DNA of 64,000 nt from an uncultured cyanobacterium (GTDB taxonomy: Bacteria > Cyanobacteriota > Cyanobacteriia > PCC-6307 > Cyanobiaceae): assembly GCA_903871775.1 (NCBI GenBank), contig CAIQIA010000007.1, positions 1 through 64,000 on the forward strand, given 5' to 3'. This document shows, piece after piece, positions 1 through 8,467 of this stretch (within the stretch, counting starts at the first letter, position 1; each line of letters begins with the position of its first letter). The notes under the pieces are model-generated. The model was given only the letters and a program-made list of their open reading frames with translations, ran no database searches and was not told the DNA's origin. The translations under genes and the position numbers were made by a program.

Positions 1-1
1 C

Positions 2-1432
2 CAGCAGGGTGAGGCTGGAGCCGAGCTGGCGCTCTACACCCGCCTGAACCGCTATGCCCCGCTGCAGGATGTTGAACGGCGGCAGGCGGCGCTGAGCCGC
101 AGCAGCGGCGCCCCGCGTCAGCTGGTGGATCGCCTCACCGCCCTCACCGCCGAGCTGGCGAACGCCAATCTCGACGCGAACAAGCGCCAGCAGGCGCAGG
201 AGGAGAGCCAGCGGCTGCAGGCTGAGCTGTTCGACCAGCTGCCAGAGCTCAAGCCCCGGCTGGTGGAGCCCAAGGATGTGGCGCAGCGGCTGCCGGCCGA
301 TGGGGTGCTGGTGGAGTTGCAGCGCTACAGCCCCTACGACCCGAGCAAGCCCGAAGGCCAGCGCTTTGGCCCCGAGCGCTACCTGGCCCTGGTGCTGCAG
401 CGCAGCGGCACGATCCAGGCGGTGGATCTGGGCCCGGCCCAGCCGCTGGAGCAGGCGATCGCCACGGCACTGGGCGCCACCAAGGATCAAACGGCAGCCG
501 CAGCGCCGGCCTGGGCGGCGGTGGCCGACAAGGTGTTCGGCCCGTTGCAGGCGGCGATCGGCGGCCAGCGGCGCTGGTTGATCTCCCCCGATGGTGAACT
601 GCACCGGGTGCCGTTCAGCGCCCTGGCGGTGCTGGCAGGCAGCAGCCGGGTGCTGCCCGAGGGGGTGAGACTGCAGACGGTCGGCAGCGGCCGCGATCTG
701 CTCCCCTTGCCTGCCGCCGGTGCCACGGCCAGTGCTGCATCAACGGCGCTGGTGCTGGCGAATCCCACCACCCGCGGCTGGCCCGATCTGCCCGCTGCCG
801 AAGCAGAAGGGCTCACGGTGGCCGCTGCGTTGAAGGCGCCGCTGCAGCAGGGCCCGGCCGCCACGGTGGGCCTGCTGCAGCAGACGATCGGGCCACGGGT
901 GATCCATGTCGCCGGCCACGGCTATTTCGATCCCGAAGCCAAGGGCGATCCACTGCTCGCCAGTGGCCTGGTGCTGGCCGGTGCTGATGCCACGCGCCTC
1001 CCAAGCAAAACCCAATCAGCGCCTGGAGGGGTTGCCCAGCCCACTGCAGGGCAAGACGACGGCTACCTCAGCGCCAAGGAAGCCGCCCGGCTGCAGCTCG
1101 ATGGCACCCAGCTGGTGGTGCTCTCCGCCTGCGAAACAGGCCTGGGCAATCAGCGGACGGGAGAAGGCGTGTTCGGCCTGCAGCGGGCGCTCACGGTGGC
1201 CGGTGCCCGCGGCACCCTGCTCTCGCTCTGGAAGGTGCCCGATGCCGCCAGCCGCACCTTCATGGAACGCTTCTACGCCCTGCTCGGCCAGGGCATGGCC
1301 CCGAGCGCAGCGGTGCGGCAGGTGCAGGCCGAATTCCGCAGCCAGCCCACCATCGGTGGCAAGGCCAAACTCGCCAGCTGGAGTGATCCCTACTACTGGG
1401 CGGCCTGGCAGTACAGCGGCGTGCCGGAGTAG
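2..1432 (+). CDS. CHAT-domain peptidase, 5' end outside window
   Basis: The reading frame is open from base 2, so only the C-terminal 476 residues are visible. An N-terminal charged helical stretch is followed by a CHAT (caspase-like) domain. The expected catalytic pair is present: His in HVAGHGYF (about 905-928) and Cys in LSACETG (about 1121-1141). The typical tail GVFGLQRA...GARGTLLSLWKV follows. CHAT proteins are cysteine peptidases often joined to TPR repeats; any TPRs here would lie upstream of the window. It converges on a STAND NTPase gene. Function is unknown; stress-induced or defence-related proteolysis is an inference from the family. Confidence 0.85.
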   Translation, partial: QQGEAGAELALYTRLNRYAPLQDVERRQAALSRSSGAPRQLVDRLTALTAELANANLDANKRQQAQEESQRLQAELFDQLPELKPRLVEPKDVAQRLPADGVLVELQRYSPYDPSKPEGQRFGPERYLALVLQRSGTIQAVDLGPAQPLEQAIATALGATKDQTAAAAPAWAAVADKVFGPLQAAIGGQRRWLISPDGELHRVPFSALAVLAGSSRVLPEGVRLQTVGSGRDLLPLPAAGATASAASTALVLANPTTRGWPDLPAAEAEGLTVAAALKAPLQQGPAATVGLLQQTIGPRVIHVAGHGYFDPEAKGDPLLASGLVLAGADATRLPSKTQSAPGGVAQPTAGQDDGYLSAKEAARLQLDGTQLVVLSACETGLGNQRTGEGVFGLQRALTVAGARGTLLSLWKVPDAASRTFMERFYALLGQGMAPSAAVRQVQAEFRSQPTIGGKAKLASWSDPYYWAAWQYSGVPE

Positions 1433-1733
1433 GACTTCCATCCGGTTGGCACCTGGTTGGAACTTCAGGGACGCGGCATGGGAGCGCTGCCGAGGCAAAA
1501 CTCACCTCACCGCTCTGGCTGATGCCAGGCGACTTACGTCCATTCGTAGTACAAATTAAATACGACCCCGTGCTTCCCGTGGGCCATCCACCAGGCACGT
1601 CGTCCCGGTACCCTCGCAAGGGCGCGGGTTCCCCGTAGGCGGTGCGGCTGCCACCGGAGCTATTGGAGCGATCGGATTGAGTTCGTGCGCTCCGCCGCCA
1701 AGGCCTATGCCCGGCTGGATCCCGCCAAGCGAT
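1433..1733. other. Intergenic gap between convergent genes
   Basis: About 300 bases between the CHAT and STAND gene ends. I see no tRNA, no convincing intrinsic terminator and no intact gene. A short open stretch on the plus strand around 1650-1735 (including the peptide RSAAKAYARLDPAKR) reads like a coding remnant, but it has no recognisable start or family. Confidence 0.4.
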
Positions 1734-4154
1734 CTACTCCGCCAGAAACGCCTCCAGCACCAGCTGGTACTCCTGGCTGCAGGGATGGTCGTGCCCCCAG
1801 GCCTCCCGCACCAGCTCCAGCGCCAGCCGGTAGTGGCGCTCCGCCTGGGTGCGATCGCCGTTTCTCTCCGTCACCACCGCCAGGTTGAACAGCAGCAGGC
1901 CGCGGCGCGGGTGGCGCTCCCCCAGCACCAGGGCCGCCAGCCGTTCCGCTTCCTGCAGCTCCGCCAGGGCCACCGCCGGCTGCTCCAGCTGCAGGGCCAG
2001 CGAGGCGCGGTTGTTGTGCACCGCCACCGCCACCTCGCACGGTGCCTCGGCCAGGGCCGCCAGAGCGTCGCGATAGAGCGGCTCAGCCTCCGCCGGGCGG
2101 CCCTGCCGCACCAGCCAGCGGCCCAGGTTGTTGCGGCTGATCGCCACCAGCCGCGGCCGCGCGCCGCCATGGGCCAGCCGCAGCGCCAGGGCCTCCCGCA
2201 GCACTGCCTCCGCCTCCGCCTCCCCCCGCTCATGCAGCACCAGGCCCAGGCCGTTGAGCGCCTCGGCCCGCTCCAGCGCCCAGACCTCGCCGCTTTCAGC
2301 CTCGGCAGCGGCGCCATCGAGCAGGGCCAGGGCCTGGCGGCAGTGCGCTTCGGCCTGCTGAAGCTGGCGCCGCTCGCGGGCGATGCCCGCCAGCGCCACC
2401 AGACAGCCGGCCTGCAGCTGCGGAAGCGCCGCCACCAGAGCCTCCTCCGCCTGGTGATAGGCGCCCAACGCCGTGCACACCCGGCCCAGGGCCAGCGACG
2501 CCAGGCCCGGCGACAGCCCTGGCCAGCACTCAGGCCCAGCGGCCAGGGCCTCCAGCAGCGGCAGGCAGCGCTCGCAGCGCTCGCGGCCTTCGGCCTCGAG
2601 CACCTCGCTCCAGCCCGCCAGCCAGGGCGCCAGCGCCGCCCCGAGCCGTACCTCCCGCTCGGCAGCTGCCTCGGCGGCGGCCTGGTGAGCGAACAGGTTG
2701 TGCAGCAGTGGATGGGCCTGGAACACACCCTTGGCCACCCGCTCCAGCAGGTGCTGCTGCACCAGCCCCAGCCGCGCCCCATCCCACGCTTCGGGGGTGA
2801 TCGCCTGCGGCCGGCACCCAGCGAGCAGCTCCCAGGGCAGCGCCTGCGCCGGTAAGGCCCCCACCACGCGAGCCAGCTCCCGCTCGGCTTCGCTCAAGCC
2901 ATCCCATACCACCGCCAAGCCCGCCTGCAGCTCGGGGGCCACAGCCACCCGTTGTTGCACCCTCGTCGCCAGATCGGCCAGCTCCAGGTCTGGGTCGCGG
3001 GCGAGCTGGCGCCCCAGCAGCTGCAACGCCAGGGGCAGGCCGCCCACCTCCCGGGCGATCGCCGCCGCCGCACACCGCTCACCAGCCGTGAACGGCGCCC
3101 GCTCCGCCAGCTGCTCCAGCAGCGCCACCGCCTCCCCTTCCGGCAGCGGTGCAAGCGGCACCCGCCGGCGGGCCTCGCCAAGCTGGCGCCGGCTGGTGGC
3201 CAGCAGCTGCAGCCTTGGCGGCAGCCCCTCCGCCAGGGCACTCCAATCCTCCGATCGCTCCAGCGCATCCACCAGCAGCAGCGCCGGCCCCTCCCCCGGC
3301 CAATGGCGATAGAGCCAGGCCAGCCGACCCGCCGCCGGCAGCGCCTCCGGTGGCGTCAGCTCGAACTGAGCGTGGAGAAACAGGGCCAGCTGCTCCACCA
3401 CAGCCGACACCCCCGCCTGGCCATCAAGCAGCACAATGCCGCCGCGGTAGTGCTCCAGCCGGCGGCGCAGATGGTGCAACGCCAGCGCGGTTTTGCCCAC
3501 CCCATCCATGCCCGTGATCAGCACCGGCCCCGCGCCATCGCCCAGCAACAGCTCCAGCCGCTCCAGCGCCTGCTCGCGGCCCACCAGGCCATCGCCGCCC
3601 TGGCTGCGGAAGGGCAGGTTGTGGGGTGTGCCTCGTGCGGGCAGGGTGGGATCGGCCGCCGATTCCCCCGGCCGGGGCGGTGGCGCCGCCGCCAGCAGCT
3701 TGATCGCATCGGCCAGTTCGAGCTCGCTGGCGCACACCTGGGCGCGGCAGTGCCGCTGCACCCGCTCCTTGAACACCTGCAGCCGGGCTCGGCCGGCATC
3801 GCTGTCGATGCCGTAGGCCAGATCACTGCTGAAATTGAAGAAAAAGGCGTGCAGCGTGCAGCCAGCCTCCAGTGCCGCCTCAAACTCCAGTTCCGTCACC
3901 GATTTGTGGTCGTGTTCAGGCTGAGGCGTGCCGTAACGGGCCGCCAGCATCAGCAGGTAGTGATCGCTGCGGCGCACCTCTGCCTGGCAGCTGGCCACCG
4001 GCGGCTCCGGGTGGTGCTCATAGCTGTGGCGGCAGGCCTGTTGCCGTTCGCTGATCCACCGCTGCACCAGGGCCCGCTCCCGTTCGAGCCCCCGCAACGG
4101 GCTGGACAGGTAGAAGCTGTGGGCCGCTTCTCCCCTGGAAGCTGATTCATCCAT
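1734..4154 (-). CDS. DUF4062 / NB-ARC / TPR STAND NTPase
   Basis: 806 residues. Residues about 12-150 match DUF4062, with the pattern FYLSSPLRGLERER, then RRSDHYLLMLAARYG and SVTELEFEAALEAG. An NB-ARC-type NTPase follows, with Walker A ITGMDGVGKTAL near residue 214, an acidic Walker B LLLVDALE near 290, and LLATSRR. Residues about 560-800 are TPR-like repeats rich in Ala and Leu (for example RNNLGRWLVRQGRPAEAEPL). This is a tripartite STAND signalling ATPase: sensor repeats, a nucleotide switch and an N-terminal effector. Many STANDs act in antiphage defence or regulation, but the role here is not shown. It is transcribed towards the CHAT gene. Confidence 0.85.
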   Translation of the reverse strand: MDESASRGEAAHSFYLSSPLRGLERERALVQRWISERQQACRHSYEHHPEPPVASCQAEVRRSDHYLLMLAARYGTPQPEHDHKSVTELEFEAALEAGCTLHAFFFNFSSDLAYGIDSDAGRARLQVFKERVQRHCRAQVCASELELADAIKLLAAAPPPRPGESAADPTLPARGTPHNLPFRSQGGDGLVGREQALERLELLLGDGAGPVLITGMDGVGKTALALHHLRRRLEHYRGGIVLLDGQAGVSAVVEQLALFLHAQFELTPPEALPAAGRLAWLYRHWPGEGPALLLVDALERSEDWSALAEGLPPRLQLLATSRRQLGEARRRVPLAPLPEGEAVALLEQLAERAPFTAGERCAAAAIAREVGGLPLALQLLGRQLARDPDLELADLATRVQQRVAVAPELQAGLAVVWDGLSEAERELARVVGALPAQALPWELLAGCRPQAITPEAWDGARLGLVQQHLLERVAKGVFQAHPLLHNLFAHQAAAEAAAEREVRLGAALAPWLAGWSEVLEAEGRERCERCLPLLEALAAGPECWPGLSPGLASLALGRVCTALGAYHQAEEALVAALPQLQAGCLVALAGIARERRQLQQAEAHCRQALALLDGAAAEAESGEVWALERAEALNGLGLVLHERGEAEAEAVLREALALRLAHGGARPRLVAISRNNLGRWLVRQGRPAEAEPLYRDALAALAEAPCEVAVAVHNNRASLALQLEQPAVALAELQEAERLAALVLGERHPRRGLLLFNLAVVTERNGDRTQAERHYRLALELVREAWGHDHPCSQEYQLVLEAFLAE

Positions 4155-4312
4155 CTCGCTCAGGGGGGGTGGAAAGGAAGCCTGGCATCACCTACGCCCC
4201 ACGGCGAGGATCTTCTCCCCACAGGGGCTCTGATGGGCACCGGCCCCTGGAAGTTCATCTCCAGCAGATCACTGCATCCGCTGCTGATCGACGAATCCGT
4301 TCAGCCCTGCAT

Positions 4313-5224
4313 TCACAGGTCGTTCGGAAACGCCGCCGGGGCGCCGGCATGGCGTGAGTTGATGCGCAGCCACTGGCGGTCGGCCGACACCTCGTAGGTG
4401 AGGGGCCGGCGGCTCTGCAGCCGCGCCTTGCCCTCTTCGGCCAGGCGACCCGCCGGCTGGTCGGCCATCAGCTGCTTCATCTGCTCGACCCGCCGCGGAA
4501 TCGCCGGGTGGGTGGTGTCGAACTCGGCACCTTCGCCGCGGCCCAGCACGTCCAGCACCCGCAGGCAGCCCTGGGGATCAAAACCCGCCCGGGCCATGTA
4601 CTGGTAGCCCGACCGGTCTGATTCCATCTCCCGGCTGCGACTGAGGGCCAGCAGCTCTTCCTTGGCCCCTTCGCCCACCGACGACAACTTCTGCTTGACG
4701 ACCTCCGCCGAGTCGCCGCCGCGGATCGGCAACGGCAGCCTCAGGAGCGTGCTCACGGCGCCCCAGCGCGCGGCGGAACGGTTGCGCTCCTCCTGCTGCT
4801 CGATGATCTGCCGCTGCTGACTCTCGACCGCCGCCTTGGCCTGCGCCTCCTGCTTCTGCCCCACGGCGATGTGGCGGTGCACATGGTGCGCCATCTCGTG
4901 GCCGACCACACAGGCGATCGCGGCGTTGTCGCCCGCCAGCTGATCGAGCAGGCCGCCGTAGATGCTCAGCAGGTTGGTTTCAGAGGCGAAGGCATTGATG
5001 TCGTAGCGGGGGTTGACGCGCACCCGCCAGGGTGTTTCGTCGAGCCCGTTGGCGCGGGCCACCCGGTCGACGATGCGATAGATGAAGTAATACGGGCCGG
5101 GAAGGTCTTTTTTCGCCTTCTCAAAGAAGGCCTTGTTGTCACCACCCGCCGGCGCGGCCCAGGCCGCCGTGGTCGTGGCCATCGCGGCCGTTGCCAGCAG
5201 GGCCAGAAAGCGAGTCACCGCCAC
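4313..5224 (-). CDS. Secreted M48-family zinc metallopeptidase
   Basis: 303 residues from a GTG at 5224, chosen because it directly precedes a hydrophobic signal segment (RFLALLATAAMATTTAAWA). An in-frame start at 5299 would add 25 residues of non-signal sequence. The zinc motif HEMAHH lies near residue 110, and the third ligand is probably in SREMESDRSGYQYMARAGFDP near residue 200. The closing segment FDTTHPAIPRRVEQM is typical of BepA/YcaL-like M48 peptidases. It is expected to act in the periplasm on misfolded or envelope proteins. The substrate is unknown. Confidence 0.85.
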   Translation of the reverse strand: MAVTRFLALLATAAMATTTAAWAAPAGGDNKAFFEKAKKDLPGPYYFIYRIVDRVARANGLDETPWRVRVNPRYDINAFASETNLLSIYGGLLDQLAGDNAAIACVVGHEMAHHVHRHIAVGQKQEAQAKAAVESQQRQIIEQQEERNRSAARWGAVSTLLRLPLPIRGGDSAEVVKQKLSSVGEGAKEELLALSRSREMESDRSGYQYMARAGFDPQGCLRVLDVLGRGEGAEFDTTHPAIPRRVEQMKQLMADQPAGRLAEEGKARLQSRRPLTYEVSADRQWLRINSRHAGAPAAFPNDL

Positions 5225-5262
5225 GGACGTAAGGCTGTAAAAGTTGCCGCAGAGGGTAGCAG

Positions 5263-5291
5263 CCCCCCGGCGGCCACCACTGTTCAAGCCA
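5263..5291. repeat. Direct repeat copy 1 flanking a VapBC module
   Basis: A 29-bp sequence (CCCCCC then GGCGGCCACCACTGTTCAAG then CCA) identical to 6036-6064. The other copy includes the menF stop codon, so this copy looks like a transplanted menF 3' end. The two copies bracket the toxin-antitoxin genes at 5331-5968. Confidence 0.75.
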
Positions 5292-5330
5292 GCGGTCAAG
5301 CCACCGGCAGCGGCTCTGGGGTGGTTGGGC

Positions 5331-5723
5331 TCAAGGAAGCACCCGCTGGGCCAAGGCCTTCAACCGCTGGTCGGCGGTGATCAGCACCGCAGCCTCACGA
5401 CGTGCCAGCGCGAGATAGAGGCAGTCGTAAACCGGATGATCAAGGTGGCAGGCCAGGGCCAGGGCTTCGGCCTGCAGATGGCGGTCGGGCTCGAATCGAT
5501 CCACCAGATCCCGGGCATCCACCAGCAGCAGCTGAGGGTCGAGGGAACCGCCCATGCCGGCACGGTGGAGCTTCCAGAGCGCATTGGCCACTTCGGTGAG
5601 CATCAGTTCTGGTGCCAGCACCAGGGCAGCCTCCTGCAATGGTGCAAGCCACGCAGCGGCCAGCGGGTCGGCGCAGACCACCCTGACCACCGCCGATGCA
5701 TCAAGCACGCAGGCGGCGGCCAT
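5331..5723 (-). CDS. PIN-domain toxin (VapC-like)
   Basis: 130 residues with the PIN-fold acidic residues: LDASAVV near the start (Asp8), LTEVANALW (Glu), PVYDCLYLALA (Asp) and LITADQRLKALA (Asp). PIN toxins are Mg-dependent RNases, often cleaving tRNA or rRNA. Its ATG shares one base with the TGA of the upstream RHH-like antitoxin gene (TGATG), which implies translational coupling. Confidence 0.85.
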   Translation of the reverse strand: MAAACVLDASAVVRVVCADPLAAAWLAPLQEAALVLAPELMLTEVANALWKLHRAGMGGSLDPQLLLVDARDLVDRFEPDRHLQAEALALACHLDHPVYDCLYLALARREAAVLITADQRLKALAQRVLP

Positions 5724-5968
5724 CAGCGCTGCCGATCGTCGCGGATCAGGTCTTCGGGGGTGGCCGACCAGGTTGGCGGCTGACTGTCACACCAGCGCGC
5801 GGCGATGCGTTCCAGTGCCCGCTGGCGTCGCTGACGCGGATCGCCACCGGCGATCGACTCGAGGTCAGCCAGTGCCTGCTGGCTGAGGCTGCGCTTGTGG
5901 ACCCTGGCCCGCAGCTGCAGCAGGCGGTGCAGCGGCTCGGGCAGGTCGCGGATCTGCAAAGACGGCAA
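5723..5968 (-). CDS. Antitoxin of VapBC/FitAB type
   Basis: 81 residues. The N-terminus (MPSLQIRDLPEPLHRLLQLRA, then SLSQQALADLE) fits a ribbon-helix-helix FitA-like DNA-binding domain. The C-terminal tail (PEDLIRDDRQR) would wrap the PIN toxin. It is first in a two-gene operon. A perfect 14-bp palindrome 33 bases upstream of its start is a good operator candidate for autoregulation. Confidence 0.8.
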   Translation of the reverse strand: MPSLQIRDLPEPLHRLLQLRARVHKRSLSQQALADLESIAGGDPRQRRQRALERIAARWCDSQPPTWSATPEDLIRDDRQR

Positions 5969-6000
5969 CGGACCCCAGGCTGCTGCTGTTCAGCGTAGCG

Positions 6001-6020
6001 ATCTGCATGCAGATTGCATG
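6001..6020. promoter_or_regulatory. Palindromic operator candidate upstream of the antitoxin
   Basis: ATCTGCATGCAGAT at 6001-6014 is a perfect palindrome. GCATGC occurs twice within 6006-6020, making overlapping symmetric half-sites. It lies just upstream of the antitoxin start, where FitA/VapB proteins usually bind. An 11-C homopolymer follows at 6031-6041. Confidence 0.5.
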
Positions 6021-6035
6021 CCTCCCCACGCCCCC

Positions 6036-6064
6036 CCCCCCGGCGGCCACCACTGTTCAAGCCA
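6036..6064. repeat. Direct repeat copy 2 (menF 3' end)
   Basis: Identical over 29 bp to 5263-5291 and overlapping the menF stop codon at 6057-6059. Similarity resumes nearby in copy 1 after a 12-bp internal duplication (CCACCGGCAGC at 5301-5311). Confidence 0.75.
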
Positions 6065-7439
6065 CCGGCAGCTCGGCGGGGGTGATCAGCTGCTGCTGCA
6101 GCACCTGCAGCTTCAGGGCCACCTCCTGCAGTTCGCGCTCGGGCCGCGAACCCCGCACCAGCCCGGCGCCGGCGGTGAGTTCAAGGCTGGCCCCCCGCAG
6201 CACACCGCTGCGGATCGCCACCCGCAACTCGGCATCACCGGCGCTGTCGATCCAGCCGATGGGGGCGGCATACAGGCCCCGCTCGAACGGTTCGAGGCTG
6301 CGCAGCCAGGCCATCGCCTGCCGCCGGGGCAGGCCCGCCACCGCCGGTGTGGGATGCAGGGCCGCCGCCAACCGCAACGGATGCTGGCCGCTGAGGGTGG
6401 CGGTGAGGGGGGTGTGCAGATGCCGCAGGGGACCGTGGCGGGCCAGCCGCGGCCGCCGGGGCCGCCGGGGTTGCAGGCCCTGTTCGCCCAGGGCGGCGGC
6501 GATGGCCTCGACCACCAGCTCGTGCTCATGCCGGTCCTTGGTCGACTGCAGCAGGGCCTCGGCGGGTTCACCGGGGGAGGCGGTGCCGGCCAGGGCATCG
6601 CACCGCACCTGGCCCTGGCGCACGGCCAGCAGCCGTTCGGGCGAGGCGCCGATCAGGTCACCCCCGTCGGCCAGCCCCCACAGAAACCGGCAGCTGCCCG
6701 CCTGGCCCCGGCGCAACCCCTCCAGCAGCAGCCGCGGATCGAGCGGTGCCTCCAGCTGCAGCCGTTGCCGCACCGCCAGCACCAGCTTGCTCAGGTCCCC
6801 CTGCTCGACCAGTTCGAGGGCCCGGTCGAGGGCGCCGCGGTAGGCGTCCTGCCACGGCGAACGGCTCAGCACCTGCGGCAGGACGGGGCGGGCCTGGGGC
6901 GTCGCCGGCTCGCCCAGGCGACAGGCCTGCTCCCACAGTTCTTCGGCCACGGCCCGGGGCGTGACATCACCCCCCAGCCGCCGCTGCAACCGCAGCCACA
7001 CCGTGCGGCCCTGGCGGCTCAGCTGCCAGCGGGGCAGCACCGCCCGCAGCCCCGGCAGGGCACCGGGGCCGTCCTGCAGGGGGCCGTCGAAGAACGAAAA
7101 GGCCAGCAGCAGCCGCGGCCGGGCCAGGGCCGGGGTGTCGTCGACCTCGAGCCGGCCGAGGCAGAGCTGGGCGAAGCGCTGGGCGAGCTCGAACCGCCGC
7201 GGGCCGCTCAGTTCGAGGTGCTGGGCGATGCCGGCCGCCGCGAAGCACAACCCCGGAGCCCCATCCCAGAGCATGCGAAAGCTGGCGGCCCCCGGCAGCT
7301 GCGGCCACACCTGCAGCGGATCAAGGGCAGCGGGCCCCTCGAGGGGCAGCGCCAGGCTCAGCAATGCCTCGTCATCGAGGGCGGCCGCCCGGCGGCTGGC
7401 CCGGGCGACCAGGTCGGTGAAGGTCAGGGACAGCGACAC
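6057..7439 (-). CDS. menF: Isochorismate synthase
   Basis: 460 residues from a GTG at 7439; upstream in-frame starts reach into the menA start and add unlikely sequence. The C-terminal chorismate-binding domain is complete: GDLSKLVLAVRQRL, GASPERLLAV, ALAGTASPGE, STKDRHEHELVVEAI, LHPTPAVAGLPR, LYAAPIGWID and TAGAGLVRGSRPERE. It converts chorismate to isochorismate, the entry to phylloquinone synthesis in cyanobacteria. It is divergent from menA with a 74-bp gap and sits at one end of the men cluster, which supports the phylloquinone role over salicylate or siderophore synthesis. Confidence 0.92.
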   Translation of the reverse strand: MSLSLTFTDLVARASRRAAALDDEALLSLALPLEGPAALDPLQVWPQLPGAASFRMLWDGAPGLCFAAAGIAQHLELSGPRRFELAQRFAQLCLGRLEVDDTPALARPRLLLAFSFFDGPLQDGPGALPGLRAVLPRWQLSRQGRTVWLRLQRRLGGDVTPRAVAEELWEQACRLGEPATPQARPVLPQVLSRSPWQDAYRGALDRALELVEQGDLSKLVLAVRQRLQLEAPLDPRLLLEGLRRGQAGSCRFLWGLADGGDLIGASPERLLAVRQGQVRCDALAGTASPGEPAEALLQSTKDRHEHELVVEAIAAALGEQGLQPRRPRRPRLARHGPLRHLHTPLTATLSGQHPLRLAAALHPTPAVAGLPRRQAMAWLRSLEPFERGLYAAPIGWIDSAGDAELRVAIRSGVLRGASLELTAGAGLVRGSRPERELQEVALKLQVLQQQLITPAELPVA

Positions 7440-7513
7440 GCCGGCGCCGCAGCAGCGAGCAGAAGGACTGCTCAAATGTATGGGCGCTTTCCGCCTCACC
7501 CTCCGGGCCCCCC

Positions 7514-8467
7514 ATGGCAGAGCCCCAGGTCGTCGCAAGCCTTCATGCAGCCGCCGGCGGCGACCGCCGCCGGCTGTGGCGGGCGGCGATCAAATGGCCC
7601 ATGTATTCGGTGGCGGTGATGCCCGCCCTGGTGGTGGCCGGCGGCCTGCTGGGCCAGGGTCCGGGGTTGCGCTGGGGCCAGCTGGGCCTGTTCCTGCTAG
7701 CGGCGGTGCTGCTGCTGGCCTGGGAGAACCTGACCAACGATGTCTTCGACAGCGACACCGGCGTCGACCGCAGCGGCAAGCCCCATTCGCTGGTGAACCT
7801 CACCGGCCGCCGTGACCGCATCGCCCTGGCCGGCAGCCTCTGCCTGCTGGCGGGCCTGGCCTTGATGGCGCTCGTGGCCTGGCGCAGCCAGCCGTCGGTG
7901 CTGCTGCTGGTGCTGGCCTGCTGCGGCATCGGCTACCTGTACCAGGGCCCGCCGTTCAGGCTGGGCTACCGGGGCCTGGGGGAACCGCTGTGCTGGCTGG
8001 CCTTCGGACCCCTGGCCACGGCGGCGGCCCTGCAGGCCCTGGCCCTGGTGCCGGCCGACAACCTCTGGCCGCGGGCGCTGCAGCTGGGCAGCGGCCCGGC
8101 CCTGGCCACCACCCTGGTGCTCTTCTGCTCCCATTTCCACCAGGTGGAGCAAGACGCCGCCCATGGCAAACGCTCGCCGGTGGTGCGCCTCGGCACCGCC
8201 CGGGCGGCGGCGCTGGTGCCCTGGGCCGTGGCCGGCACCCTCGCCCTCGAGCTGCTGCCCCTGCTGGCCGGCGCCTGGCCCCCCACCGTGCTGCTGGCCC
8301 TGGCGGGCCTGCCCGCCGCCACCGCCCTGATCGGCCTGCTGCAGGTGCACCATCCGACCCCCGCCCGGGTGGCGGGCAGCAAGTTCGTGGCCCTGCGCTT
8401 TCAGGCCATCAATGGCCTGGGCCTCGCCCTGGGCCTCGCCCTGGGGCCGCTGCTGCTGGGCCGGTGA
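7514..8467 (+). CDS. menA: 1,4-dihydroxy-2-naphthoate phytyltransferase
   Basis: 317 residues, UbiA superfamily integral membrane prenyltransferase with about eight hydrophobic segments. The first aspartate-rich motif is NLTNDVFDSDTGVD. It attaches a phytyl/prenyl chain to 1,4-dihydroxy-2-naphthoate, giving the membrane-bound precursor of phylloquinone (PSI cofactor). The TGA overlaps the GTG start of menC (GTGA), so the two genes are translationally coupled. Confidence 0.93.
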   Translation: MAEPQVVASLHAAAGGDRRRLWRAAIKWPMYSVAVMPALVVAGGLLGQGPGLRWGQLGLFLLAAVLLLAWENLTNDVFDSDTGVDRSGKPHSLVNLTGRRDRIALAGSLCLLAGLALMALVAWRSQPSVLLLVLACCGIGYLYQGPPFRLGYRGLGEPLCWLAFGPLATAAALQALALVPADNLWPRALQLGSGPALATTLVLFCSHFHQVEQDAAHGKRSPVVRLGTARAAALVPWAVAGTLALELLPLLAGAWPPTVLLALAGLPAATALIGLLQVHHPTPARVAGSKFVALRFQAINGLGLALGLALGPLLLGR

